From NCBI RefSeq assembly GCF_013393945.1, contig NZ_CP040297.1:4372001-4436000 (forward strand): a stretch of 64,000 nucleotides of DNA. The letters are read 5' to 3'. The notes beneath the pieces were generated by a model, which had not been told where the DNA came from, made no database searches, and saw only the letters and a list, made by a program, of their open reading frames with translations. Shown here one piece after another: positions 34,046 to 43,663 of the stretch. A program made the translations under genes and the position numbers. The stretch is from Nostoc sp. TCL26-01. GTDB taxonomy: Bacteria; Cyanobacteriota; Cyanobacteriia; Cyanobacteriales; Nostocaceae. Within the stretch, counting starts at the first letter, position 1, and every line of letters begins with the position of its first letter.

Positions 34046-37000
34046 ATGAATAAGTGGATGGATAGGCAGCACAAATGTCACCGATGTAAATCTGTGAAAT
34101 TGCTTAGTAATGAGAAGTTGCTGCCGTTGCTTGCAGGTATTGCCATCTTTTTTGTGGTGATTTTACTTTGGTTAGGACTACTGATTGAAGAGCAAATTAA
34201 CATTGAAAAACTGATTCAACAACAAGCGATCGCCACCACAACTGAGATTACCACAGCAATAGACAAGCAAGAGAGAGTTTCTGAGCGATCGCAGATTTAT
34301 CTACCAGAACTTCTAACACGTCTACACTCACCTGTACCGAAATTTGTCTTAATTGTTGGCATATTCAATGCCGCAGCAGTCGGACTACTAATTTATTTTG
34401 CTCAAAGCAATAAACTCAAACATCAAGAACTCATCCAGAGAATTGCCGAACAAACCCAAACAGAAATCGCTCTGCGTGCCAGTGAAACTCGATTGCGAGA
34501 GTTATTAGAAACAGTCAAAGTCATACCTTGGGAAGTGGATTTAAAAACTTGGCGTTTTACCTACGTTGGGCCGCAAGCAGAAACCTTATTAGAATATCCC
34601 CTTTCTCAATGGTATGAAGAGAATTTTTGGCTGAATCATCTCCATCCCCATGATCGAGAGTGGGCAGTAAATTTTTGTCAAGAAGCCACAGCCAGAGGGA
34701 AAAACCACGAATTTGAATACCGAATGCTAGCCGGCGACGGGAGAGTCGTCTGGCTCAAGGATATTGTCAATGTGGTACAAGTCAACAGAATTCCGGTTAC
34801 ATTACGGGGTTTCATGTTTGATATTACTGATCTTAAGTTAGTCGAAGAAACCTTAAGATTGCGAGAAAGAGCGCTAGCTGCTAGCAACAGTGGCATCACC
34901 ATCGTTGATGCCAAACTGGCAAACAACCCCATAATTTATGTCAACTCTGCCTTTGAGCAAATCACAGGCTACAGTGCCATTGAGGTGATTGGGCGCAACT
35001 GTCGTTTTTTGCAAGGTACAGATACCATGCAAGAAGAATTAGAGGAACTACGACTAGCCTTAAAAACTGGACAGAGTTGCCAAGTCATCCTACGAAACTA
35101 CCGTAAAGATGGCAGTTTATATTGGAACCAATTAAGCGTTTCCCCGATTCATGACGAAAACGGCCAGCTAACTCACTTTATTGGTTCTAGTGTCGATATT
35201 AGTGATCAGCAAGCAGTTCTGAGAGAACTCCAGCAAGCTGAAGCGGCATTGCGAAAAAGCGAGGAACGCTGGCAACTGGTAATTGAAGGCAATCAAGATG
35301 CTATTTGGGATTGGAATATCCTGACTAATCAAACTTTTCGCTCGGCGCAATGGGCAAAATTAGTCAAAGACACCAATTATCAATCAATTAGTAGTCATGA
35401 GGATTGTATCAGCCGCATTCATGCCGATGATTATCAACGGGTGATAGCGATCAAACAAGATTATCTCCATCGGCAAATTCCCCATTGTGTCGTAGAGTAT
35501 CGTCTGCGTTGCAATGATGATACTTATAAATGGGTGCTATCTCATGCGATCGCCCAATGGGATGAGCAGGGTAATCCCGTGCGGATGGTTGGTTCTATTC
35601 AAGATATTACCGAACGAGTCCAAGCGCAAGAAGCCCTGCAAAAACAATTACATCGCACACTACTGCTGGGAAAAATCACCCAGAAAATTCGGCAGACCCT
35701 TGATAGTCAGGAAATTTTTGAGACGGCTGCCACCCAGATTGGCCAAGCCTTTGCTGTCGATCGTTGCTTAATTCATTCTTACATTAGTCACCCCCACCCC
35801 CGCATTCCCCTAGTAGCCGAATATAATAATGTTCCTGGTAACTGCTCCATGCAGGAATGGGAATGTACGATGACGGCTAATCCTCATGTTTTACAAATGA
35901 TGGCACAGGATAAAGCGATCGCCTCTGCTAACGTCTACGAAGATGCTTTGCTAGAGCCTGCTGCATCCATTTGTCATCAAGTCCAACTCAAATCCCTGTT
36001 AGCTGTGCGCACCTCCTATCAAGGCGAACCTAACGGCGCAATTTGTCTGCATCAATGTAGCTATTTTCGTCAGTGGACTCCCGAAGAAATTGAACTCCTA
36101 GAAGCAGTCGCAGATCAACTGGGTATCGCTTTAGCCCAAGCCCAGCTATTAGAGCAAGAAACTCGGCAACGAGAAGAACTCACCATCAAAAACTTTGCCC
36201 TAGAGCAAGCAAAACGGGCCGCAGAAGCTGCCAACCGGGCAAAAAGCGAATTTTTGGCCATGATGAGCCACGAAATTCGTACTCCCATGAATGCCGTTAT
36301 TGGCATGACAGGACTGTTGTTAGAGACTGAACTAACCCCTCAACAGCAAGACTTTGTCGAAACAGTCCTCACTAGCGGTGATGCCTTACTGGGAATTATC
36401 AACGACATTTTAGATTTTTCTAAAATTGAGTCGGGGAGGTTGGAATTAGAACAACAACCTTTTGATGTGAGAACTTGTGTAGAACAAGTCATCGACCTAT
36501 TAGCGCCCAAAGCAGCTCAAAAAGATATTAAATTAGCCTATCTGATTCATCCCCAAGTACCCACCGAGATTGTGGGAGATTTGACCCGTTTGCGGCAAAT
36601 ACTGATGAATCTGCTCAACAATGCCATTAAGTTTACTCCAGAAGGAGAAGTTTTACTTTCTGTTCGCACTCAACCATTGACAACACCAAAAGCTAAAAAC
36701 TGCTGCGAAATTCTTTTCACCATCAAAGACACAGGCATTGGTATCTCCCAAGAGACAATGGAAAAATTATTTCAACCGTTTATCCAAGCGGATGCTTCAA
36801 CGACTCGCAAATACGGCGGTACAGGGCTGGGACTGGTGATTAGTAAAAGATTAAGCGAGATGATGGGAGGCCATCTTTGGGTAGAAAGCCGGGGGTGTGT
36901 TGGTGGTAATCCGCCTGCTGAATGGCACAGTCATAACCTCATGTCTTCTCAGGCTGCGTCTAGAGGTTCCACATTTTATTTTTCTCTGGTTACTCAAGTT

Positions 37001-37948
37001 ATTTCTCATCCAGAATTAGAGGCATTGACGACTCCTCTAGTTGAAGTCAATAATTGGCAGCATCAGCCCATACAAGCTATTGTTGCTCATACCAATCCTG
37101 ATCCTGATCAAATCAATGGACGTTTAGCAGAACAACTACCACTGCGGATTTTGCTAGCAGAAGATATAGTAGTGAATCAAAAAGTTGCTTTACTTATGCT
37201 CAAAAAAATGGGCTATGGCGCAGATGTAGTGGCTAATGGATTAGAAGTTCTAGAAGCATTACAGAGTCAACCTTACGATGTCATTTTGATGGATATCAAT
37301 ATGCCAGAAATGGATGGCTTGCAAGCCAGTCGGTTAATTGCTCAAACCTGGAGTGGCAGTTCTCGCCCACAAATCATTGCCATGACCGCTAATGCGATGC
37401 GGGGCGATCGCGAAACTTGTTTGGCAGCTGGAATGGATGACTACATCAGTAAGCCCCTCCAGATAGAAGAGTTAGCTAAAGCACTAAGTAAATGCCATGC
37501 TTCTAGCAGCGATGAATTTACCGTGACAAAAAAAACACCACAAAATATCACTGAGTCAAATCAAATATTTGGAGAAATTAATAATTTAAAATTTGCAACA
37601 ATTGATACAAAAATTTTGCAAGCATTACGGGATATGTTAGGAGGAGATAATGAGGCATTTGCTGAATTACTCAACTGTTACCTAACTGAGGCTCCTAAAT
37701 TACTCCAAGATATGAACGTAGCAATCACCACTCAAGATACTCAAGCTATATGGAAGACGGCTCACAAATTTAAATCTAGTAGTGGTTCAGTTGGGGCAGT
37801 ATTTTTATCACAGCTTTGCAAACAACTAGAAATCAAAGGACGTAGTAATAATCTCCAAGGTTGTGCGGAAATTAACTCACGACTGCGTAAAGAGTATGAA
37901 CTAGTCAAAACATTGTTGCAAAGAGAACTTAACCAGGAGGTATCATGA
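34046..37948 (+). CDS. Hybrid histidine kinase with PAS, LOV-like and GAF sensors, receiver and Hpt
   Basis: This 1300-residue kinase has helices at about 25-47 and 99-119, a PAS fold (145-265), a LOV-like PAS (275-390) with GRNCRFLQG (Cys319) and NYRKDGSLYWN, a third PAS (405-525), a GAF domain (540-700), a dimerisation helix with SHEIRTPMN (His742), an ATPase domain, a receiver (Asp1083 in VILMDINMPEMDG) and an Hpt domain (His1240 in AHKFKSSSG). Phosphate would pass His742, Asp1083, His1240. LOV domains bind flavin and sense blue light through this Cys. The usual Gln of the last LOV strand (FIGVQ) is Ser here. The stop overlaps the next gene by 4 bp, so the GGDEF regulator is the likely partner. 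A GGAGG sits directly at the start, so ATG 34058 is also possible. Confidence 0.9.
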   Translation: MNKWMDRQHKCHRCKSVKLLSNEKLLPLLAGIAIFFVVILLWLGLLIEEQINIEKLIQQQAIATTTEITTAIDKQERVSERSQIYLPELLTRLHSPVPKFVLIVGIFNAAAVGLLIYFAQSNKLKHQELIQRIAEQTQTEIALRASETRLRELLETVKVIPWEVDLKTWRFTYVGPQAETLLEYPLSQWYEENFWLNHLHPHDREWAVNFCQEATARGKNHEFEYRMLAGDGRVVWLKDIVNVVQVNRIPVTLRGFMFDITDLKLVEETLRLRERALAASNSGITIVDAKLANNPIIYVNSAFEQITGYSAIEVIGRNCRFLQGTDTMQEELEELRLALKTGQSCQVILRNYRKDGSLYWNQLSVSPIHDENGQLTHFIGSSVDISDQQAVLRELQQAEAALRKSEERWQLVIEGNQDAIWDWNILTNQTFRSAQWAKLVKDTNYQSISSHEDCISRIHADDYQRVIAIKQDYLHRQIPHCVVEYRLRCNDDTYKWVLSHAIAQWDEQGNPVRMVGSIQDITERVQAQEALQKQLHRTLLLGKITQKIRQTLDSQEIFETAATQIGQAFAVDRCLIHSYISHPHPRIPLVAEYNNVPGNCSMQEWECTMTANPHVLQMMAQDKAIASANVYEDALLEPAASICHQVQLKSLLAVRTSYQGEPNGAICLHQCSYFRQWTPEEIELLEAVADQLGIALAQAQLLEQETRQREELTIKNFALEQAKRAAEAANRAKSEFLAMMSHEIRTPMNAVIGMTGLLLETELTPQQQDFVETVLTSGDALLGIINDILDFSKIESGRLELEQQPFDVRTCVEQVIDLLAPKAAQKDIKLAYLIHPQVPTEIVGDLTRLRQILMNLLNNAIKFTPEGEVLLSVRTQPLTTPKAKNCCEILFTIKDTGIGISQETMEKLFQPFIQADASTTRKYGGTGLGLVISKRLSEMMGGHLWVESRGCVGGNPPAEWHSHNLMSSQAASRGSTFYFSLVTQVISHPELEALTTPLVEVNNWQHQPIQAIVAHTNPDPDQINGRLAEQLPLRILLAEDIVVNQKVALLMLKKMGYGADVVANGLEVLEALQSQPYDVILMDINMPEMDGLQASRLIAQTWSGSSRPQIIAMTANAMRGDRETCLAAGMDDYISKPLQIEELAKALSKCHASSSDEFTVTKKTPQNITESNQIFGEINNLKFATIDTKILQALRDMLGGDNEAFAELLNCYLTEAPKLLQDMNVAITTQDTQAIWKTAHKFKSSSGSVGAVFLSQLCKQLEIKGRSNNLQGCAEINSRLRKEYELVKTLLQRELNQEVS

Positions 37949-38937
37949 CAACTACTCCTTTACAAAAGCAATCTTTAATTCTCATTGTTGACGATGAACC
38001 ATTTATGCGGGCGCAGTTACGTTTGTCTCTTCAATGTGAAGGCTATCGCACAGCAGAAGCTCAAGATGGCAGAGAGGCTTTAGCCATTTTTCACGAACTG
38101 CAACCTGATATTGTCTTGCTGGACGCTATCATGCCTGACATGGATGGATTTGAGTGTTGTACTCGGTTGCAGTTGTTGGATGATAGCCAGTACACACCAA
38201 TTTTGATGATTACAGGATTAGAAGATCAAGAATCAGTTGACCGGGCCTTTGATGTTGGTGCAATTGATTATGTGACAAAACCAATTCATTGGCCGGTTTT
38301 ACGTCAACGGGTAAAACGTTTGATTCAGCAATCCCAGTTGCAACAAAAGTTAGAAGTTGCTAACCGAGAATTACAACGCTTAGTCACTATTGATGAGTTA
38401 ACGCAAATAGCTAATCGCCGCAGATTTGAAGAGTATTGCGCTCAAGAATGGCAACGCATGGCGCGAGAACAATTGCCCTTGTCGCTGATTCTGTGTGATG
38501 TGGATTTCTTCAAATCTTACAACGATACCTATGGTCATCGAGCAGGCGATCGCTGCTTACAATTTGTCGCTAAAGCGATTCAAGATACTGTCAAACGTCC
38601 GGCTGATTTAGTGGCTCGTTACGGTGGCGAAGAATTTGCTGTCATTTTGCCCAGAACCTATGGTGATGGTGCGCTTCACATAGCTAATCGCATTTGTGCT
38701 GCTGTCAGGAAATTAGCTATTCCCCACAGTAATTCTAAAATTGGCAATTATGTCACTATCAGCGCTGGTGTCGCTACCGAAATTCCTCAACCTAACTCAG
38801 ATTTTCAAGATATCATTGACGCAGCCGATCGCGCATTATATCAAGCAAAAGTTGCCGGGCGCGATCGCTCTGAGCAATATATCCAACAATCATCCTCTCC
38901 GGTTTTTTTTATGAATCCTAGTCCTCAATTGGCGTAG
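37945..38937 (+). CDS. Response regulator with GGDEF domain (diguanylate cyclase)
   Basis: The 330-residue protein has a receiver domain (10-125; phosphate-accepting Asp60 in DIVLLDAIMPDMDG, Lys112) and a GGDEF domain (140-310). The active site reads RYGGEEF (227-231), and the inhibitory I-site R-x-x-D is present as RPAD (218-221), five residues before it. It should make cyclic di-GMP when phosphorylated and be inhibited by product. The ATG overlaps the stop of the hybrid kinase, with AGGAGG upstream, so the pair forms a light- or redox-linked c-di-GMP module. Confidence 0.93.
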   Translation: MTTTPLQKQSLILIVDDEPFMRAQLRLSLQCEGYRTAEAQDGREALAIFHELQPDIVLLDAIMPDMDGFECCTRLQLLDDSQYTPILMITGLEDQESVDRAFDVGAIDYVTKPIHWPVLRQRVKRLIQQSQLQQKLEVANRELQRLVTIDELTQIANRRRFEEYCAQEWQRMAREQLPLSLILCDVDFFKSYNDTYGHRAGDRCLQFVAKAIQDTVKRPADLVARYGGEEFAVILPRTYGDGALHIANRICAAVRKLAIPHSNSKIGNYVTISAGVATEIPQPNSDFQDIIDAADRALYQAKVAGRDRSEQYIQQSSSPVFFMNPSPQLA

Positions 38938-38944
38938 GGGATTA

Positions 38945-39010
38945 GGTAATAGGTAATAGGCAATAGGCAATAGGCAATAGGCAATAGGCAATAGGCAATA
39001 GGCAATAGGG
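38945..39010. repeat. Heptamer tandem repeat (AATAGGC)n
   Basis: About nine copies of AATAGGC with minor variants. It is the short tandemly repeated repetitive (STRR) type known from heterocystous cyanobacteria. A second, longer array is at 42537. Confidence 0.95.
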
Positions 39011-39025
39011 GATTAGAAACTCATG

Positions 39026-39059
39026 TAATTACGAATTACGAATTACGAATTACGAATTA
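39026..39059. repeat. Octamer tandem repeat (AATTACGA)n
   Basis: Four units of AATTACGA follow the heptamer array just after the end of the glycerate kinase gene. The same unit occurs at 57101-57126 and at 49554-49570. Confidence 0.9.
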
Positions 39060-39062
39060 TGC

Positions 39063-39968
39063 TCATGGCTGATAGACTGCACCAAAGGTATGGTCGGAAT
39101 TGATCTCAATCACTAAATCAACTAATGCCGCAGATTTGGTGAGAGGTTTGATAAATAATTCTGGGTGTAGCGATCGCCAAAAATAATTGACAAATTCTTC
39201 TATTTGTGTATCTGTCATACCTGATTTACCAGTGGCCATCATTTTTTGTTCTGCTTGTTGTCGCCACTGCAAAGAACAACGATAGTCGGTGGGATAGAGC
39301 AAAATTAAGCTGTCTAATTGCTCCCACAGTGGGAGATAGGTAGATAATAGACGATTCATATCACGGGCAAAGATTTTATCCTCATGAGTGAGAATTGGCG
39401 GTGGTGCTTGATTAAATATATCTGGATCAATTGGGCGCACACCGACAAACCAGCCTTCAAAAATGACAATATCAACCCCAGCTACAACTTCTGGCTCAGT
39501 GCGATCGCCTGCTCCCCCGTGGGCAGATTTATCGAAGCGGGGTACAATGACTGGGGTTTTGCCTGTGCGGATTTGTTGGAATACATCTAGGCCTAAATCT
39601 ACATCATGGGTTCCTGGAGGGCCACGCCAAATCAAGCGGGGATCTTGTTGCGCTAAGATGAGGCGATCGCTATAAGTTTTGTACAAGTCATCTAAAGATA
39701 AACACAAAGTTCGATAGCCTAACTCTTGCAGAATTAGCTGGAGAACTAAGGACATTGTAGTTTTACCAGTTCCCTGTCCACCTAAAATCCCTTGAATAAA
39801 AGGACGATTGAGTTTTTCATGTTGTGCCGCGATTTTCATGCTCAGAGGTAGCCACAAATCCGACAACACTGGTAACATCTGCTGTGGTGATATGTGCAAG
39901 CTAGTTTGGCAAAATTGGCTAAAAGCTGGCATAATCTTTTCTAGAATTGGCGATCGCTCTTGTATCAC
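39063..39968 (-). CDS. glyK: D-glycerate 3-kinase
   Basis: The 301-residue P-loop kinase shows Walker A GGQGTGKTT near residue 64, followed by SLDDLYKTYSDR, WRGPPGTHDVDL and DIVIFEGWFVGV. These are hallmarks of the plant/cyanobacterial GLYK family related to uridine and pantothenate kinases. It phosphorylates D-glycerate to 3-phosphoglycerate, the last step of photorespiration. The length fits the family. It stands alone, between repeat arrays, facing the GGDEF gene tail to tail. Confidence 0.88.
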   Translation of the reverse strand: MIQERSPILEKIMPAFSQFCQTSLHISPQQMLPVLSDLWLPLSMKIAAQHEKLNRPFIQGILGGQGTGKTTMSLVLQLILQELGYRTLCLSLDDLYKTYSDRLILAQQDPRLIWRGPPGTHDVDLGLDVFQQIRTGKTPVIVPRFDKSAHGGAGDRTEPEVVAGVDIVIFEGWFVGVRPIDPDIFNQAPPPILTHEDKIFARDMNRLLSTYLPLWEQLDSLILLYPTDYRCSLQWRQQAEQKMMATGKSGMTDTQIEEFVNYFWRSLHPELFIKPLTKSAALVDLVIEINSDHTFGAVYQP

Positions 39969-39984
39969 TTGCTTCTCCGAAAAA

Positions 39985-40060
39985 CAGTGAGTAGTGAGTG
40001 CTGAGTGCTGAGTAAGGAGTGAGGGAGTGAGGGAGTGAGGGAGTTGTGAGTGGTAAAGAT
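39985..40060. repeat. GAGTGAGGGAGT-type repeats
   Basis: Copies of GTGAGTGCTGAGTGCTGAGT and GAGGGAGT in the spacer before glyK. The same family recurs at 41684-41712, 42740-42810, 45360-45415 and 56930-57026. Confidence 0.8.
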
Positions 40061-40070
40061 TATTTTATGC

Positions 40071-40403
40071 TTACGAACCTAGTTTTAAGGCTTCTATGAA
40101 CAGGCTATAGGTAAAGCCTACTTTTAAGAGATTGATGGCTTCAACCCAGAGCGATCGCCGAGTAAAGAAACCTGGACTATAAAATACTCTGCTAGTAACC
40201 TCTGTCAATAATACTAAAACACCTGCTACCACAATATCTAGTTCAGCCCTTTGCCCTGCTGTAGTTGAGATGGCTGTACCTAAGAAAAAGCCAAACAAAA
40301 AACTAATCACTAATAATGACATCCGCCGCCAAGGATTTAAGAACCATTGCGCTAACTTTGCCGCAATGGCCTCGAACAAGTTGTTCAGACGAGTGTTTTG
40401 CAT
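40071..40403 (-). CDS. ycf20: Ycf20-like DUF565 membrane protein
   Basis: The 110-residue protein has LNPWRRMSLLVISFLFGFFL, then GTAISTTAGQRAELDIVVAG, with two or three hydrophobic helices and a C-terminal helix FTYSLFIEALKLG. This is the Ycf20/DUF565 family of cyanobacteria and plastids; a link to non-photochemical quenching has been reported in algae and plants, the role in cyanobacteria is unclear. It is divergent from the Ser/Thr kinase gene with 66 bp between the starts, so they share a promoter region. Confidence 0.82.
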   Translation of the reverse strand: MQNTRLNNLFEAIAAKLAQWFLNPWRRMSLLVISFLFGFFLGTAISTTAGQRAELDIVVAGVLVLLTEVTSRVFYSPGFFTRRSLWVEAINLLKVGFTYSLFIEALKLGS

Positions 40404-40469
40404 CTTTTTTATTGTCTATCCTGGAATAGTAAGGGAATCACTTTTACGTAAATTGTCAGCAGGTGTCAG

Positions 40470-41660
40470 ATGCTGCAAGTAGAACAGATATTGCATGAGC
40501 GTTATCAAATTCAACGTCAATTGGGTCATAATGGCATTCGGCAAACTTGGCTTGCTCAGGATTTGCAGGCTACTAATGCGGAAAATTCGCAGGTTGTGGT
40601 TAAGCTGCTGGCCTTTGGTGGTGGTGTACAATGGGATGACTTGAAACTATTTGAGCGAGAGGTTCAGATTCTCAAACAGCTGAATCATCCGCGTATTCCT
40701 CGATATATCGACTACTTTTGTATTGATGACCGGACACTCTGGTTTGGTTTAGTCCAAGAATATATTCCTGGGGAATCACTCAAAGAAAAACTTGATACTG
40801 GTAAAAGATACACCGAAAAGCAAGCTAAGAAAATCGCAGCTGAGATATTAAAAATTCTCACATATTTACATGAATTGAATCCAGGTGTGTTACATCGAGA
40901 TATTAAACCGAGTAATTTAATTTGGGGTGAGGATAAACATATTTATCTCGTAGATTTTGGGGCTGTGCAAGATAAAGCTGCCAAAGAAGGGGTGACTTTT
41001 ACTGTGGTGGGTACTTACGGTTATGCACCAATGGAACAATATGGTGGTAGGGCAGTTCCCGCATCAGATTTATATGGACTGGGGGCAACTTTAATTCATT
41101 TATTGACTGGTGTTGCGCCTGCGGAATTACCCCAGCAAAATTTACGACTACAATTTACTGATTTAGTTAATTTGAGTCCAGGTTTTGTCAGATGGTTGCA
41201 AAAGCTGATTGAACCAGCACCAGAACAACGTTTTACAGATGCTCGTCAAGCTTTGGATACGTTGAAATCTGGTTTAGTCAAATCGACAACTAAAAATCAA
41301 CTAGTACCTACGAAAAAATTTATCAATAACTCTGGTTGTGGTATTAATCATCCCACAGAACAAGCTCCAGAAGAAATTCTGGGGTGGAACTGGGGCGCAT
41401 TCTTACTGCCTTGGGTATGGTTATGGACTAATCAGGTTTGGGTGGGATTGTTTTGTTTTATCCCCCAAATTGGTTGGATAGCCACAATTGCTTTGGGTGC
41501 AAAAGGTAATGAATGGGCTTGGAAAAGTAGACAATGGCGGAGTATTGAACAATTCAGAGCACATCAAAGAGGCTGGGCGATCGCTGGTGTTTTAATTGGC
41601 GCACCCGTTAGTATTATGCTGTGGGTGGGTGCGATCGCTCTAGTCAAATCTATTTTTTAA
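40470..41660 (+). CDS. Serine/threonine protein kinase with C-terminal membrane domain
   Basis: The 396-residue protein has a kinase domain (about 12-270) with Lys45 in VVVKLL, Glu63, the catalytic loop HRDIKPSN (142-149), DFG (162-164) and APE-like APMEQY. The Gly-rich loop is degenerate (LGHNGIRQTW), which is common in this cyanobacterial group. After a short linker a hydrophobic domain (about 300-396, WNWGAFLLPWVWLWTNQVW and WAIAGVLIGAPVSIMLW) gives three membrane helices. It is probably a membrane-bound kinase; substrates are unknown. Confidence 0.88.
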   Translation: MLQVEQILHERYQIQRQLGHNGIRQTWLAQDLQATNAENSQVVVKLLAFGGGVQWDDLKLFEREVQILKQLNHPRIPRYIDYFCIDDRTLWFGLVQEYIPGESLKEKLDTGKRYTEKQAKKIAAEILKILTYLHELNPGVLHRDIKPSNLIWGEDKHIYLVDFGAVQDKAAKEGVTFTVVGTYGYAPMEQYGGRAVPASDLYGLGATLIHLLTGVAPAELPQQNLRLQFTDLVNLSPGFVRWLQKLIEPAPEQRFTDARQALDTLKSGLVKSTTKNQLVPTKKFINNSGCGINHPTEQAPEEILGWNWGAFLLPWVWLWTNQVWVGLFCFIPQIGWIATIALGAKGNEWAWKSRQWRSIEQFRAHQRGWAIAGVLIGAPVSIMLWVGAIALVKSIF

Positions 41661-41683
41661 CAACCCAAAAAGTATGAGTAGGG

Positions 41684-41816
41684 AGTGCTGAGTGCTGAGT
41701 AAGGAGTAAGGAGTAAAATTTTCTTTTTTACACCCCTACACTCTTACCAAATCAGTTAACAGTTACCAGTTAATAAACGTTGACTGATAACTGATAACTG
41801 ATAACTGATAACTGTT
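41684..41816. repeat. Spacer repeats including (GATAACT)n
   Basis: GGAGTGCTGAGTGCTGAGTA is followed by about five copies of the heptamer GATAACT at 41785-41812, just before the end of msrA. Confidence 0.8.
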
Positions 41817-42469
41817 CACACCCCTACACCCACAGGACAAGCTACATTTGTGCCACCTAAACCGCAGTATCCACCAGGGTTTTTAGCTAAATACTGCTGA
41901 TGATAGGCTTCTGCATAGTAAAACTCAGGTGCAGCAATTATTTCTGTGGTAATCTGCCCATATCCAGCACTGCTGAGAGCTGGCTGATAGGCATCTTTAG
42001 AAGTTTCTGCTGCCTGTTTTTGGTCTTCAGAATAAACATAAATTCCGGAACGATATTGCGTACCTACGTCATTACCTTGACGCATTCCTTGAGTGGGGTT
42101 GTGACTTTCCCAAAAGACTTTGAGTAATTGGGTGTAACCAATTACTTTGGGATCAAATACAACTAACACTACTTCATTGTGACCTGTCAAACCACTACAT
42201 ACTTCTTCATAGGTGGGGTTGGGTGTCAAGCCAGCCGCATAACCTACAGCAGTTGTATAAACTCCTGGTTGTTGCCAAAACTTGCGTTCTGCACCCCAAA
42301 AACATCCCAAACCAAATAACGCCTGCTCAAATCCTTCCGGAAAAGGTGGTTTAAGGGGATTGTTGTTGACATAATGATGAGCAGGTACAGGCATGGATAC
42401 TGCCCTTCCTGGTAAGGCTTTCTCAGCTGTGGGCATTTCTAGCTTTTTGCCAAATCCGAATAGTGCCAT
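41816..42469 (-). CDS. msrA: Peptide-methionine (S)-S-oxide reductase MsrA
   Basis: The 217-residue enzyme repairs oxidised methionine. It contains the catalytic GLGCFWGAE motif (Cys56), GYAAGLTPNPTYEEVCSGLT, GHNEVV and the C-terminal AKNPGGYCGLGG with TNVACPVG, giving likely recycling cysteines. An N-terminal extension of about 45 residues (MALFGFGKKLEMPTAEKALP) precedes the usual core, as in other cyanobacterial MsrA. It uses thioredoxin as reductant. Confidence 0.94.
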   Translation of the reverse strand: MALFGFGKKLEMPTAEKALPGRAVSMPVPAHHYVNNNPLKPPFPEGFEQALFGLGCFWGAERKFWQQPGVYTTAVGYAAGLTPNPTYEEVCSGLTGHNEVVLVVFDPKVIGYTQLLKVFWESHNPTQGMRQGNDVGTQYRSGIYVYSEDQKQAAETSKDAYQPALSSAGYGQITTEIIAAPEFYYAEAYHQQYLAKNPGGYCGLGGTNVACPVGVGV

Positions 42470-42536
42470 TGATTTTGACTCTGAGTTTTTACAAACATTT
42501 TTAATCTACTGAATATTTTAGGTGTTGTGGCAAGTT

Positions 42537-42683
42537 AATAGGCAATAGGCAATAGGCAATAGTCAATAGTCAATAGGCAATAGGCAATAGGCAATAGGCA
42601 ATAGGCAATAGGCAATAGGCAATAGGCAATAGGTAATAGGCAATAGGTAATAGGCAATAGGCAATAGGCAATAGGCAATAGTC
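42537..42683. repeat. Long heptamer tandem repeat (AATAGGC)n
   Basis: About 20 consecutive copies of AATAGGC, with AATAGTC and AATAGGT variants, in the spacer upstream of msrA. No spacers of unique sequence lie between units, so it is not a CRISPR array. Confidence 0.95.
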
Positions 42684-42798
42684 ATTGGTTAATAGTAATT
42701 AATTTACTTTCCCCTTGTCCCCTTGTCCCCTTGTCCCCCACTCCCTCACTCCCCACTCAGCACGCTGCTCATCGCCCCGCTACCGCTAACAGCACTCA

Positions 42799-43578
42799 TC
42801 ACTCAGCACTTAACTGTGCGGCGGGGGTAAAAAACTGACGGGACAAGCCTTTGGTCACTAAAACTGTTGTTAGTAAGTTGGCAAGGGCAACCATAAAAAT
42901 AATCACAATTTCGTAGGAGATGGCATCGAGGGGTGTGATACCTGCTAGTAACTGTCCGGTGGTAATTCCTGGTATGGCTACCATCCCTACAAGCATCATC
43001 TGATTGAGAGTGGGTAGCAATGCGGATCTGATGGCTTCTTTGCGGTATTGGCTGATGGCTTGTGCTGGGGTTGCGCCTAAACTTAGGTGAGTTTCGATTT
43101 CTATGGGAAAGGTTTTAATGGCGTTGACTAGACGTTCACCTGCGATCGCAGCTGCATTCATGGCATTACCTAACACCATTCCTGCTAAGGGGATAATATA
43201 GCGCGGTTCGTACCATTTGTCAGGTTGAATAATCAATAAATTTGTATAAAACACTGTCACGGCGGTACTGATGAAAATTGCTCCCCATACCAAAGGCAAT
43301 ACACGAGGAATTTTTTGACTGATGCGATTTCGTGCGACAATCGCCGTAATCGTTAGCATTAGAGCCAAAATTGCTAAAACTGCCAAAGGATGATCTACAG
43401 CAAAGATGAAGTCTAAAACATAACCCAACACTAGTAATTGCAAGATAGTTTTTCCAGTGGCGATCGCTAAGTTTAACTCTAGTCCTAGTTTTTCCCAAGC
43501 AGACACACCAACAGCGATCGCCATTAATCCTACTGCAATGGCTAAATCAACTAAATCCAACTTAATTAAATCTTGCAT
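42799..43578 (-). CDS. FetB-like (UPF0014) ABC transporter permease
   Basis: The 259-residue membrane protein has about seven helices. Typical stretches are ARNRISQKIPRVLPLVWGAI, YIIPLAGMVLGNAMNAAAIA, LGATPAQAISQYRKEAIRSA and GMVAIPGITTGQLLAG. These match the FetB/YbbM family, whose E. coli member pairs with the FetA ATPase to export iron and lower oxidative stress. No ATPase gene is adjacent here, so the partner must be elsewhere. Confidence 0.85.
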   Translation of the reverse strand: MQDLIKLDLVDLAIAVGLMAIAVGVSAWEKLGLELNLAIATGKTILQLLVLGYVLDFIFAVDHPLAVLAILALMLTITAIVARNRISQKIPRVLPLVWGAIFISTAVTVFYTNLLIIQPDKWYEPRYIIPLAGMVLGNAMNAAAIAGERLVNAIKTFPIEIETHLSLGATPAQAISQYRKEAIRSALLPTLNQMMLVGMVAIPGITTGQLLAGITPLDAISYEIVIIFMVALANLLTTVLVTKGLSRQFFTPAAQLSAE

Positions 43579-43592
43579 AGAGACTAGAGAGA

Positions 43593-43649
43593 ACAGGTTA
43601 CAGGTTACAGGTTACAGGTTATGGGTTACAGGTTATAGGTTACAGGTTT
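43593..43649. repeat. Heptamer tandem repeat (GGTTACA)n
   Basis: Eight near-identical heptamers of GGTTACA with GGTTATA and GGTTATG variants lie just upstream of the FetB-like gene. A similar array is at 58755-58802. Confidence 0.9.
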
Positions 43650-43663
43650 GTATCCCCAATCCC

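Noticed and set aside
42537..42683. Dense repeat that could be taken for a CRISPR array
   Set aside because: Units are 7 bp with no unique spacers. It is a heptamer STRR array.
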